Shown here piece by piece: positions 33,561 to 44,698 of a stretch of 64,000 bases of DNA. Made by a program: the position numbers and the translations under genes. Below the pieces are notes generated by a model. The model was given only the letters and a program-made list of their open reading frames with translations, did no database searches and had not been told where the DNA came from. Position 1 is the stretch's first letter, and each line of letters starts with the position of its first letter. Location of the stretch: NCBI RefSeq assembly GCF_014633365.1, contig NC_068339.1, positions 12,795,925-12,859,924 on the forward strand, written 5' to 3'. The stretch comes from Diospyros lotus (taxonomy: Eukaryota; Streptophyta; Magnoliopsida; Ericales; Ebenaceae).

Positions 33561-34397
33561 AAGGAACACATACAAATAATAGCATTGCAAGTTTATAAAC
33601 TTCTGCTTTCATTTATATGCAACGACCTTATTTATTTTATATTGAAAAGCGTAGTAGCTTAAACATCGTGTAGCTATTACATTATTAAAGTTATTAAATT
33701 ATATTGAAGTAATTTAAATAAGTGTTCTTTCATTTTTTTTTCATTTGCGTAGGTTGAATAAATTAAAAGAAAAATTTAAATTTGTATCAATTAAAAAGTA
33801 ATTTGAATAAATTAAATTTAAAGGAATTGGTTAAGTTTTATAAATTTAAAAATTATTTAAAATATTTTAAATGAATAAATAAAATGGGTATTACAAATTT
33901 TACGTTGTCAGTAAAAACTAATAAATTAAAATGATATTCATTCACATTACTTTTTAAAATTTCATAAACGAAAATAAATTTATTTAAATAAAAAATTATT
34001 ATTATTATTATTATTTGAGATTTTGAATTAGATAATTATTTTTTAAGAGATTACCATAAATATAAAATATTATACTCAATGCTGTTAGTATTTTAAAAAT
34101 CTGGCTATAATCTTAAAAACGTAATTTATTAACAATAATATATTTAAATTATATATTAAGATTACAAAATATTTATTATATTTTTTATATAAATAATCTA
34201 TACATTTAAACCCCCACATCCAGACTCATTTGCAAAATAAAAGGCCAAATATCAGTATTTAATTTTTATAATCTGCCATTGCTTGCTCTTATTGTTTCAT
34301 TTGAGTTTTGCCTGGGGCGTAAATGTAAATTTTAGAAATTCAGGGCTATTATGTGAATTAGGGACAAGTAAAACGGCAAAGCAAGAGTCGTATAAAA

Positions 34398-34517
34398 TTG
34401 ATGTATCGTGATTCACAGAACCAGAGCGAGGGCGAGGGCGAGGGCGAGGGCGAGAGTGAGGTGGGGTCTGAGGGAGATCGGGACGGAACTCTAAGGATGC
34501 GAATTCGTCGAATTCAG
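34398..34517 (+). CDS. Possible first exon, Glu-Gly rich
   Basis: An open frame starts at ATG 34398 (or a methionine one codon later), carries a GAGGGC hexanucleotide run giving EGEGEGEGE, and ends MRIRRIQ at a good CAG|GTTTGT donor. It reads in the direction of the SPOC gene 3.4 kb downstream, but the phase does not join cleanly to the exon at 37868. It could be a 5' leader exon of that gene or a separate gene. Weak evidence. Confidence 0.3.
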
Positions 34518-35788
34518 GTTTGTTTTTTTCTAATTGAAGTTTTAGTCTTTCACGCATCTCTCCAGGCGTCTGTAGAAATCATACTTGCATTTGAATCTCC
34601 TGTTCCCTTTTCAGATTGGCCTGCCTGAACGTGATTGATTGGGTTTAATTTTGACTACCCAAGAGGTCTGGGTTAGAATGAGCATGCATTTTCAATTCCG
34701 GTATGCTAGGGTTGGGAATTGTAATGTCCGCGGTATTAGTTTGATTTGGAGTGGTTGGTGTTACTTCGAGGCCGCGTAAATATCTGCTCGATTAATTTGC
34801 TAAATGAATCAGGAATAATAAAAAAGCAGAATTTGAAGTGAAATCTGGAGGTGATATGTTATTCCTTCCTTGCTTTCTTTTTAATATTTTAAATTTTTTA
34901 CAAATTCAGGAGATTAGAGTAATTAGGTCTAGGATTTGTCCCATGATGAAATTAGGGAAGGTAGCATTCCCAACCTAATTTTGAAAGCAATCAAGTTTCT
35001 TTCTCCACTTTACTTTGCAGCAGGGTTTTTCAATGTGAACTCACCTTTGTATCACCATTTCATTTATTTACAAGATACTGTTGCTTTGACTTATACCACC
35101 CTTGTTTATGACCTCTCGTTCCAATTTTATTAACCAAATTTTTGAAAGCAGTTCCAGTCTAATTTTTGTTAGCCAATAAGTTTGTGGTCAACTTTAAACT
35201 TGATTACTTTGCAGCATGTTTGTGTTATGGTAGTTAGCTGAGTAATCTAAATAAATGTGTAGTTAGGCTACTAGAAATTGAATTTCCGTTTTAGCATGCT
35301 GGTAGAATGTTCCAGCATGCCGTTAGCCATTGTAAGCGCACATGGGCAAGGGACCGACCGTTTTTGGCGCCCAAACTGAGCCCAGATCAGTATAAGTATC
35401 TGATCAAGCGCCAAACCACACATGTTGAATGAAATTGGAAATTAGTTTCCCTCCAATTCTCTCTCAACTCTATCTCTCTCCGTTTTGATCTCTCTTTCCC
35501 TCTCAAATATCTTTCACTCTCTCTTCATTCTCGTTCTCAATTCCCTTGAGAACTCTCTTGTCAGATTTGTAATCTGACAGTTTGTTGATGTGAAATCACA
35601 TGCTATAATGTTGTTTCCTATTTTCCATGATCTTTTTTTCCTTTATTTATTTTCTCCTCCTTTACTATATTGGTTCTTCTCATTGTTTCTGCATATATGC
35701 CTTATCATTCTCACCTCAGCTGCATTTCCTTTGCAGAAGAGATTTTGTGTTTTAGTTTTCTAGATCTTTGTATCACGAAGCATGTATT
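34518..35788. other. Spacer or intron with possible LTR debris
   Basis: No gene recognised. About 35280-35580 has a promoter-like part, then a CT-rich leader, then a perfect 9-bp-arm hairpin TGTCAGATT-TGT-AATCTGACA (35559-35579). Such a layout is often LTR-derived, but no ends could be fixed. Confidence 0.35.
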
Positions 35789-36112
35789 TGTCAGGGTCCT
35801 AGGGTTGTGCTAGGGTTTAGAAAGGAATTAAGAGGGAGGGAAACAGATTGTAGGGAGAGAACAGAACAGAATGTGACAGAAACAGAGGTAATTGAGGGAA
35901 AACAGAGGGAAAAGAGAGAGAGAGAGTTTTAGAGGGAAATAACTGAATTCAATTCACAATTCCACAATGGCCATTCCCTAACTACTATAACCTATTTATA
36001 GGCTGTCTATGCAATGGAACAACTGAAAGGTACAACAGGTAAGCAACAAGTACAACCATGTCTAATACAACATATAACATACTAAGACTAATCTACCCTT
36101 GGGGTCGTGACA
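35789..36112. mobile_element. Solo LTR, same family as 16997-17386
   Basis: 324 bp from TGTCAGGGTCCTAGGG to GGGGTCGTGACA, flanked by GTATT at 35784-35788 and 36113-36117. Its right end is the inverse of the left end of the copy at 16997, and it carries the same CCTATTTATAGGC and GA-rich parts in reverse, so the two insertions are opposite in orientation. Confidence 0.85.
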
Positions 36113-36186
36113 GTATTTTAGTTGTTCAACACCAATCTCTCCATCCTTAGTATTTTAGTTGTTCAACACCAATCTCTCCATCCTTA
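36113..36186. repeat. Perfect 37-bp tandem duplication
   Basis: The 37-base unit beginning GTATTTTAGTTGTTCAACAC occurs twice in tandem (36113-36149 and 36150-36186), directly beside the solo LTR, whose target duplication is the first five bases of the unit. Confidence 0.9.
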
Positions 36187-36269
36187 TGTAGAAGGTTCTG
36201 CAATTGCTCACTTCTAGATACTTGGCCTTCGAAATCACTTCAGTACTTTTTTGATTTTTAATAAAATTT

Positions 36270-36830
36270 GTTGATGTTTTTCCGTAGTTAATATGGTGGA
36301 AGTTTAGAAGAAATTGGAAGAGATTGTGATGATGATCGGATGACAGTTAGAGTGCAGGATACAATCTGTAATTAACTATAAATATTAGGGGTAATTTAGA
36401 CTTCGTAATAGTCAGTTATTTCTCCTAGGAAGGTTCGCCCTTTTAGTTTATAAATAGGAGGGCAAGGGGACCTGTTATGATCATCAATCATTCTATCATT
36501 TCATTCTCTTGTTCGAGTGCAGTGAGAAAAGAGAGAGAGCTGTGATTAGTATAGTTCTTGGAGTCTTTTTGAGAGAATTGTATTCGAGTGATAAGAGAAG
36601 GCGAGTGATTCTTGTACAAATTTCTGGATTTCTTAGTGAATTGTTCTCTTTGTGGAGTTGCTGGATGTAGTGCCATTTCTATGGCATGAACCAGGGTAAA
36701 TCGGTGTGCAAAGTATTGTGGTTTGATTTTCTGTTCTATTTTAAATTCTACAGATTCTTTACTTTCTGTTTTATGCGTGTGTTGTGATTGGTTCGGTGAG
36801 TATTGAGTGAGTATTTGGGCAATATCAATG
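36270..36830. mobile_element. Copia-type LTR fragment
   Basis: Contains TTTATAAATAGGAGGGCA (TATA-like) and, 230 bases later, ATGAACCAGGGTAAATCGGT, a motif frequent near the 3' part of plant Ty1/copia LTRs. Ends and target duplication are not resolved. Confidence 0.45.
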
Positions 36831-37344
36831 TTTTGGATTTAACAAAATTGCTTTCCATTTATTCACATTTAGTTGTACTTATCCGTGAACCTCTTGATTG
36901 AAAAAAATATTCCCTGACTTTCTAGCTTACCATCTGCTCCTTTTCTATCACCCACTAAAAGTTTAAAATAATGTTACTAGCAAATAACATGCTTGATGGT
37001 ACATATCATTGATATCAAGTCAATTCTTTCATCCAAATGCAAAAATGTAAGGGCTTGGAGTAGGTCCTTGATATCATGAAAACAAGTAGAAGAAATTAAT
37101 TTTGGAATATTGGGAGGAAATGGTTTATATGGCCCTATTCTCTTCACACCACATTTGATTGTAAGTGGTTTATATGGCTCTACACCTTTCCAACCGCATT
37201 CTATTGAAAGTGGTGTGCCATGTTTGTATTCCTTTTTGGTGTAATGGCTGGAAGGACATTTTCTAGGAAACTTTGTGATGGATCATAATATTTCTAAGTC
37301 TAATGACATAAAAGGTGTTTTTGGCTCATCCAATTGAAAGTACC

Positions 37345-37660
37345 CAACAACAACATGTCAATCCTCAATCCTACTAGGTGGGGTTCACTACATGAATTTT
37401 AGCTTGCCAATCATCTTTGTCTATGGTCGTATCTTCTGTAAAGCCCTTCTAACTCATATCATACCTTAGAGTTCCCCACCAAGTTCTTTTTGGTCTTCCT
37501 TTACTTTTGTAAAAAACTTGTTCAATTCTATCCACTCTCCTTTCAAGAGGTTCTTTTGGTTTTGTCCCCACATGACTAAATCTTTTTAATAGTGTTTCAC
37601 ACATTTTATCTTCAATAGGAGTTAGACTAACCTTATTATGAATAACCTCATTTTATCTTC
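37345..37660 (-). mobile_element. RTE-type LINE 3' tail upstream of the SPOC exon
   Basis: Minus-strand reading gives, with stops, KSKGRPKRTWW and DWQAKIHVVNPT, the C-terminal signature of plant RTE reverse transcriptase, then the CCTAGTAGGATTGAGGATTG tail. It is the longest LINE remnant of the window. Confidence 0.65.
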
Positions 37661-37867
37661 AATAGGCTCTATTTGCTCATATCATACCTTATTATTCCCT
37701 GCAAGCCACATTTAACTTCTTATAGCTGTGGCATGTTCAAGTTATTGTTGCTCTTTACAGGTTTTAAATCATCCAGTAACCAGGATCAATAGTCACTTCT
37801 AGTTGAAGGAACTTGGCACTGAGTCTATTTTGTAGAGGTGTGGCATGAGAGAAAAAAGTGAAAAGTG

Positions 37868-40800
37868 ATGTTACCTAGAGATATGTGGCGTGAGAAACAA
37901 GAGAACATAATGTTACCGGGTCAGACTTGTGCTCCTCGAAGTTTTCAGGGGTCTCACATGGAGAACATGATTCCTGCAGCTCCTTCTGAAAATATTGTTC
38001 TTTGTTCTTCATCAAGAAAAAGGAAATCAACAACCATGGATCAAGCTGTTGTGAGATCTGACCCAATTTTTGGACCCTGGGAATCAAACCTGCACAAGGC
38101 TAGTTTTCTTTCAGGGGCACATGTAGAAAAGAGTTCTGGGTTGGGTTTAGACCGAACAAAGTCAATTGAGCAACCAATTTTTAAGAATCAATATGAGAAA
38201 GATACTTTTCTCTATCAGAATAGCAACTCTGTTGCCTGGCCACCTAGGGCTGTGGATGTGCATGCCAATGAAACCAAGAATCTGAGCAATGCTTCCTCAC
38301 ATCTGCCTCCTCAGCATTTGGATCACAAAGGATCTTTTGACTCACCAAAAATGCAGGCTGGTCTGGGCATCTTATCAAATTGGCAACTCCAGGCATGCAG
38401 TAGAATAGTCCCAAGTGAACCCTACATGTCTTCACCCATTTTGAAATCATATGATACGTGTGCAGGAGAAGCTCCTTATCATCAGGAGCCAATGAACATT
38501 GGAATGAAGAACCTTCCCTTGAGCAAACTGTCACCTGGAATATGTAATACACCATGTAAAAGCTTGACGCCTGAAGAAATTTTGCAACATAGGCCTCTTA
38601 ACTCTAACAGGCTTCCTGCAGACGTGGGTGAAAGACAAAGTAATAACTCCTTAATGGATGGAGGAAGTAATGAGCTTCCATCTGTAAAAGCTGCTACTTT
38701 GGAACCTTCACTTTTCAATGAACAATTGGAGGAGTTCTCACCTGAAAATGGTAGTCCCTCTAAAATTGTTAAGCAGGGTAAGAAGAATGACTTAACGGAT
38801 GGGTCTCTCAGATCAGATGAAAAGAGTAGGTCGCATTTTACTAAAGCGGCTCATGTAGTGGCTGAGAAGCTTTGGGAAGGGTCTCTTCAACTAAATTCTT
38901 CAGTGTCCCTGTCTGCAGTTGCTTTCTTCAAAAGGTTTATTATTCGACCACTTTCAAAATTCAGTACATATATTGATATGTTGTTCTTCTCTATTTACAT
39001 TCTATTTTATGTTTACAAACCGTTAATGCTTTACTCATATACAGACTAATGATATTTTCTTTATTTCTTTTTTATTTTTGTGGTAAATGATGATTACATT
39101 AAGTTATGAGCGTTAAGGGGATGCAATCCATTTTCAAAGTAACCCCTCTAGCTGTTCATGAATAATGTGACCAAATTGTAACCAGGTATAAAAATTGGTT
39201 TAGGACAGGTTTTGTGCTCCCTGATTGCTAGCTACAGAGAATAGGCCTGAATACTTTTCAATTTATAGAACAATTCCTCTCATCATTAACTGCACCTTAT
39301 GCTAACTGAATTAAGGTCTTTGGCCTATAGAACAATGCCTCTTAAGTGGTGGAAAAAATTCTGTTCTGTCCTTTCCCTCTGGACAAGCCAAAATAGAAGA
39401 GACACAACTGCTGCACTTTTTTGTTGTACCAACTTCACTTTCCATGATAAAGTCTTTGTCACTCACTGGGGTACCACCCAAGATATCCCAAAAAGTCACC
39501 AGGGCCGCTCATAACTCCGAGATCACCATGCAGCAAGGAGATATGGGGGACTGATTACTCATCCCGTGTACAGAACCAATACGTGCTAACAAGATTTGTC
39601 TCCTTTTAATCAAGTTATGACTTATGACTTGTGACTAAGATTTTTCTTTTGCATTTCGTACTGTAAATTTAGCCTCACTATTTTTCTAGTAGCTTTGCTT
39701 GACCGTAATGATGACTGGGGGAAGTCTTCTCCAAGCCGTCCCATCTGGGATGATTTAACTAGCAAACTTACCATGTGAACTGTTTGCTCTTAGCATGTAA
39801 GATAACCCTTGACTTTGAGATTTATCATATTTGCACTGTTCATTTTCTTATTCTGGTATGAGAATTAAGAAATCTGCAGGAAGTGTTTGTAACAAGTAAC
39901 AACATGGGAATAAACCAAGTTAGCACAAGGAAAATGCTGTTGGTACTTTTTATTTGTTTTGGTGCTGTGTTCTTTCACCTCTTTTTGTTGATATTTTTGT
40001 AGGCCATTAGTTTTGAACCTTCTTTTCTATACAAGGTTTGCCCCAGGGTTTTCTTTCTATACAGGTGCTTATTGAAACTGATAATAATAGAAATACTAAT
40101 CATAATAATAACAGGTTGCACATTGCCCTTGTAATAATCATAAATCATCTATTTTACACTTAACCATTTCTATGGTTTGGGAAAAAAATAGTTTTTGTTT
40201 TGTTTTTTGTTCTTCTTTTTGCTTGTTGAATCATGCTTATTCTATCAAGGAGGTGTAACCTCCCTGCACTGTTCTAACACAGACCAATTCAACTCAAGCT
40301 TGGCCTGTAACCTTCATTCTTGCCTCTTATCCTCCTCTCGTTCCATACTTCATGATGAAAAGTTCAAGCTGCACTGCTTTGACTATACAACACAGTATCA
40401 ATTGTATTTGGTCAGAGAGTAAAACAGATTCCAGACTTCCATACTATTGTGAGGCAGGCTTTGTTAATTTTATTTGCAATCTGTGTCCACAAGATCTGCT
40501 GTTCATTAGTTTTTGAACAATCTCGCTTGCCATGCATTGAGTTTTGTTTCCTTTACCTTCCATTTCCAGTAAATGAATATGATATCATATATTTGCAACG
40601 TTTACCTGCTTTTGCATTGTAATTACTGGAAATTATTGAAAGGATATGTCCTTGAAGATTGATCCTACTTGGAAAATCAGATCTGCATGACTGAACTTTA
40701 CAGGGGCTTATAATTTTTTACGTATGTTGTTTCCCGTCCCTTTTGTGGGAGAAGTTTATTTTACAATTATGTTAGATGGCATTTGGATCTTTTCACCATA

Positions 40801-41080
40801 TGTAATGCAAATGTGAAAGAGAATGAAAACTTGTTGTATCACATATTTCAAAATGTAATATGATAAGGTAGACTTGTTTAAGTTACAATATTAGAGCATA
40901 ATATGCTTTTACCTTGATTTTCTTTTAACAACTAAACATAATAAAACAATGAGTGTTGTCTTCTTTTTATTAATTTAATCTTCTAAAGTATATTTTTTGG
41001 AGCCTGTTGTCCTTTTCTGTGTTTGGCCCACCGAAACTTGACTAACAATACTTATTATTTCATAACATTTTACTCCCGCA

Positions 41081-41111
<31 letters not shown>

Positions 41112-42623
41112 AGCAAAGAAATATATAAAAAAAAAACTTCTTTTCAGAATTGTATCTAATTAGAAGCACTACAATGCTTTCATTTTCTAGTAACATTGGG
41201 TTGCAGTAGACTGTAATTGACCTTTTCATATGAGATTATGGACACATAGATTTGTATGGGACAGGTGGATCATATCCATAGCTATGGGGCTGTTTTGCCA
41301 TGCGGTGAGAAGCCAAAAAAGGGCCTTTATTTTTTTGGAAGAAAGCATTTCTGCTAGTGTTTGATGCTTAGCCAAAATTAAAAAACGCTTTTACTGATGG
41401 CAAAAATTATTCTTTTGTTGTGAAGTAGAATCAGAAATTTGGAGATTTTGCTGTGAAGAAAAAACTGAAGTAGAAGCATAACATTATTTTTGGATAAAAT
41501 TACCCTCAGTCAACGTTTAAAATTACAAACATTACAATTAACAAATAGTATTAACTGCATAAGCATTTTTTTCAATCCCATTTCTGGTAATTTCATTCTT
41601 AAAAGTATTTTTTCAGTTTCTGGTCACACATATATAGCTACACTAAATGCGTTTCTTTGATGATCTAGCTAAATGGTAAATTGTTTTTCCTTGCAACTGA
41701 TTCTTACAAAAACATTTCTCAGATGATATGGCCAAATGGTGAACTGTTTTTCCTTGAAAGTGATTTTTATAAAAGCTTTTTTTTTTGGCTGAGAATATAA
41801 AAAAAATCACAGCAATCCAAACAGGCAGTAAGTGACATAAAGTTGCCTGGAAGTTTTGTTGTTTCCTCCTATTGATGTGGTTGCCTTAAGAGTCTTCACT
41901 ATATGCTGAAGTCCACCTGTGGATTCCTGTCTACAACTGGTCTTAGACCTGGATGGCAGGCTTATTATAGTGAAAAAAAGTTGCCTTGAGTGTGCAAACT
42001 CCATACAAGGAAAGAACAAAAACAGCCTGAAACAAACCAATGAACATATTTTTCTCATCAAATAGATGCAGATATTGTGGCACTGTAGAAAAGGAAGAAG
42101 AGCAGGAAGATTAAGAGGAACTTTTTCAGCTGTCCTGTGCATTACTTTTTGTTGCCTCTGGAGTGTGGCCCTAATTTGCTATAGTTAAAAGGAAATGTTT
42201 CTTTAAATTCATTAAGCACCACTATAGACAAACTTTTAGCATATTGTTCATGTGATAAGAGTATCTTTTACTTTATTTTATGGGTGTGTTACTCTTGGAT
42301 TATTTTTCTGTTGTAACTTGATTTATTAGTGTGCATAAACAAGGTCTTTAGTTATTTCTATTTAATTATCTTTTAGTAGGTTATTTTATAATGTTCCTGC
42401 AAATCTGAGTTTTTTGTATGACAATGCGTGGCTTAAAGAAACTGTGTGTAATTTGTAAGGTGAAATTTGCTTTTGTTGACCTTGTTGGTGATGATTTTGT
42501 AGCGGAGAGAAGTTGCTTGATACCAACTGGTGTGAATCTATAGAAGTTAAAGGGAAAGTAAGATTAGAGGCTTTTGAAAAATATATTCAAGACCTTCCTC
42601 GCTCACGCAGTAGGGGATTGATG
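37868..42623 (+). CDS. SPOC-domain protein, partial (two exons)
   Basis: Exon 37868-38934 (355 codons plus 2 bases) joins exon 42503-42623 through a codon split AG|C, reading FFKSGEKLL, 396 residues in all. The long exon is Ser/Asn/Pro-rich and probably disordered, with SSRKRKS as a possible nuclear signal near residues 48-54. The SPOC fold starts near residue 336 at LWEGSLQLN, continues through the joint and reaches VKGKVRLEAFEKYI and PRSRSRGLM, a typical SPOC segment. The rest of the domain (family members continue with a VISV-like strand) should begin a new exon in phase 0, but none was found. In plants SPOC domains occur in nuclear regulators such as FPA and in TFIIS- or PHD-associated proteins. 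A TGA at 37859 precedes the ATG, so either this is the start or a 5' exon joins in another way. Confidence 0.6.
41081..41111. repeat. C21-A10 compound homopolymer
   Basis: Twenty-one C followed by ten A; on the other strand this is T10-G21, the same T-then-G order seen at 26704. Confidence 0.9.
41283..41830. mobile_element. MITE-like element, relative of 7560-7930
   Basis: The left end GCTGTTTTGCCATGCGGTG and the inverted right end GCCTGTTTGGATTGCTGTG are imperfect inverted repeats. The interior is similar to 7560-7930. It also contains an internal near-repeat of GATGATCTAGCTAAATGGT and GATGATATGGCCAAATGGT. Target duplication not clear. Confidence 0.5.
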
Positions 42624-43138
42624 GTAAGATATCTTTATTCCTTTAACTTCAGGAAATAAGCTTCATAAATTAAAATGGCATGAATCATCTTTATAAAATT
42701 TATGTTAAGCATATTCTTTAACGTGCAACTAGGAACTGAAAATGTGGGTAAACTTTGCCTTGTGGCAATTAGGATTTTGTTATAGAGGGTTGCATTTGCC
42801 AAATTGAAAAAATGGATAAATAATTAATGAAAAGCAAAATAATGGCTGCATGCACTGATTATGTTTGGCATTTTTAGTTTGAAATTTTCATTACTTTAGA
42901 GTTAATAATTGATAGTATGCAGACAACTGATAATGTGATATGCCCCTTGCTTGAAATTGGTTGAGTATCATACATGGAAATGCTGGTCTGGGCTACTGGC
43001 CCATCTTTGTTTTCCTTGTATCCTTTTTCTTTTTGCCTGTTTTAGTTCATTGTTTTCTCCTTTCGTCTTTATGAATTAAAATAAATATGGAAAAGAAGGC
43101 ATATAATTCCCTAATTATCGATGAAGTCCAAAAGTTGT

Positions 43139-43787
43139 TGTTGGCCAAATCCCATCTTATTAATTGCTCTGCACAAATTCAAGAATATGTACAAACTGAT
43201 TTGTAGTCCTAAAGACCACCACACACTCACAGCAAACTACCCCTCAAGAACTCACTGATTATACCCCTAACAATATACACACAATCACTCGATAGGAAGA
43301 ACAAGAATAGGAATCGAAAAACAGCAACAAGATACACCAGATTTTATCCTGGTTCAGTCTCATAAATGAGACCTACATCCAGACTGCCTTAGGCCCATGA
43401 AATCTCCACTATCTTGACAACTTTACAGCAATTATATGAACTAGGAAAACCCTCTCTTTTCTTTAGTCTAAAACCCTAGACTACCAAGAGAAGAAACCCC
43501 AAGAGAAATATAGAATCTCTCAACCTAGCTCACCCGCTCAACCCTTACAAGATATTCCTGAGATCTCACCCACACAACCGAGTTCTCCCAGCCCCTATTT
43601 ATAAAGCATAGAGGCAGGCAAGGCAGTTACAACCAACTGCCCTAACTGACCGAGAAACTAAATAACTAACTTCTGGACAGCTATAAAACACAAAGGAAAA
43701 ACCATTACATCAAGTAAACTATGCTAACAGATTTATACAAGCATAAAATCTAAGTACATAAACTAATCTAAAACAAATGTCTTCACA
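43139..43787 (-). mobile_element. Probable solo copia LTR
   Basis: On the minus strand it starts TGTGAAGACATTTG and ends GGCCAACA, with a TATA-like CTTTATAAATAGGGG and later TGAGACTGAACCAGGATAAA, a motif typical of plant Ty1/copia LTRs. No internal region and no clear target duplication, so the ends are estimates. Confidence 0.5.
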
Positions 43788-44334
43788 TGATTAAAATATA
43801 ACAATATAAAATGGGTTGGGTAGAATTATGTATATTCACAGAGAAGAAAGGATAATCCATTTGGTCATACAAAATAACACTTGAAAGACACCAAACTTGA
43901 GTGAATAACCAGTTTCTTGACCTACATATTCAGGCTCTTAAAGTAATTCTGCTCTGCGCTGACTTTAAATATATAATATATATTTCTATCCACTTGGCAA
44001 TATTCTTGTCTATGTTTTTGGGATATCTACAAATTATGGATTCATCAATTTCATAATTCATTTTCTCTTAGATGTACTAATTTAAGTATGTATCCACATA
44101 TCTACGTGTAATAGTCTTTCTAAATCAATGTCATTGTTGAACAATGAATAATTATTCTGATGGCATAAATAAATTTTCTATTGTCTTAAAAGATAAATCC
44201 AAAAGATAACACCTAATCGAAATATTATTTTGAGACATTTCCAACAGACATCATGGGGATGTTTTTTTTGTAGTTAACTCTTTTAACACTCTGAGGCCAG
44301 GGACATGTAAAGGATATTCTTTGGAGGGAGGTGA

Positions 44335-44698
44335 TGTTAGCAAGGTTTAGCCTCACTGCAGGGCAGTGATCACCCCTGGAAAGTGAGGAAGAGTATAGAA
44401 GAAGTAGGAGGAGAAGAGAAGTTTTGTATTGAATTTGATACCCCCTCCTTTACAAGAGAACCCCCATTTATCCCCTGATTCTCTAACAGAACTCCCTCAC
44501 GTGCACAAGCCACTCTCTTATTACAAAAATGACCCTCAAGTTCAAGCCCCACAATAAGTTCATTTCCTTGCTCTTCAGTCCTGGAGCCTAGCTGGAAACC
44601 TCCTCTCCCTCTTGCTACGTCTGAGTATGTTTGGTCCCAGCTCCAAAGGTGTAAGAGCTTGCTCAAATTGCAGCTCTTCAAGATTTGGGTTGCTAAGA
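44335..44698 (-). repeat. 3' LTR of the 5.2 kb gypsy element
   Basis: 364 bp; pairs with 49145-49528. It ends TGCTAAGA where the partner has TGCTAACA. Confidence 0.9.

Larger units (their letters stand above)
38935..42502. other. Intron between the SPOC exons
   Basis: A 3.6 kb intron. It holds a C21-A10 tract (41081-41111) and a MITE-like element near 41283-41830. The open frames in it (for example 39299-39514) are not recognisable as genes. Confidence 0.55.

Noticed and set aside
33450..33662. Open frame in the 33 kb region
   Set aside because: It lies in an LTR-like fragment and shows no protein family pattern.
34398..37868. Joining the Glu-Gly rich exon directly to the SPOC exon as one protein
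   Set aside because: The first exon ends in phase 0, and no acceptor in phase 0 precedes the SPOC frame after the TGA at 37859, so the join cannot be supported.
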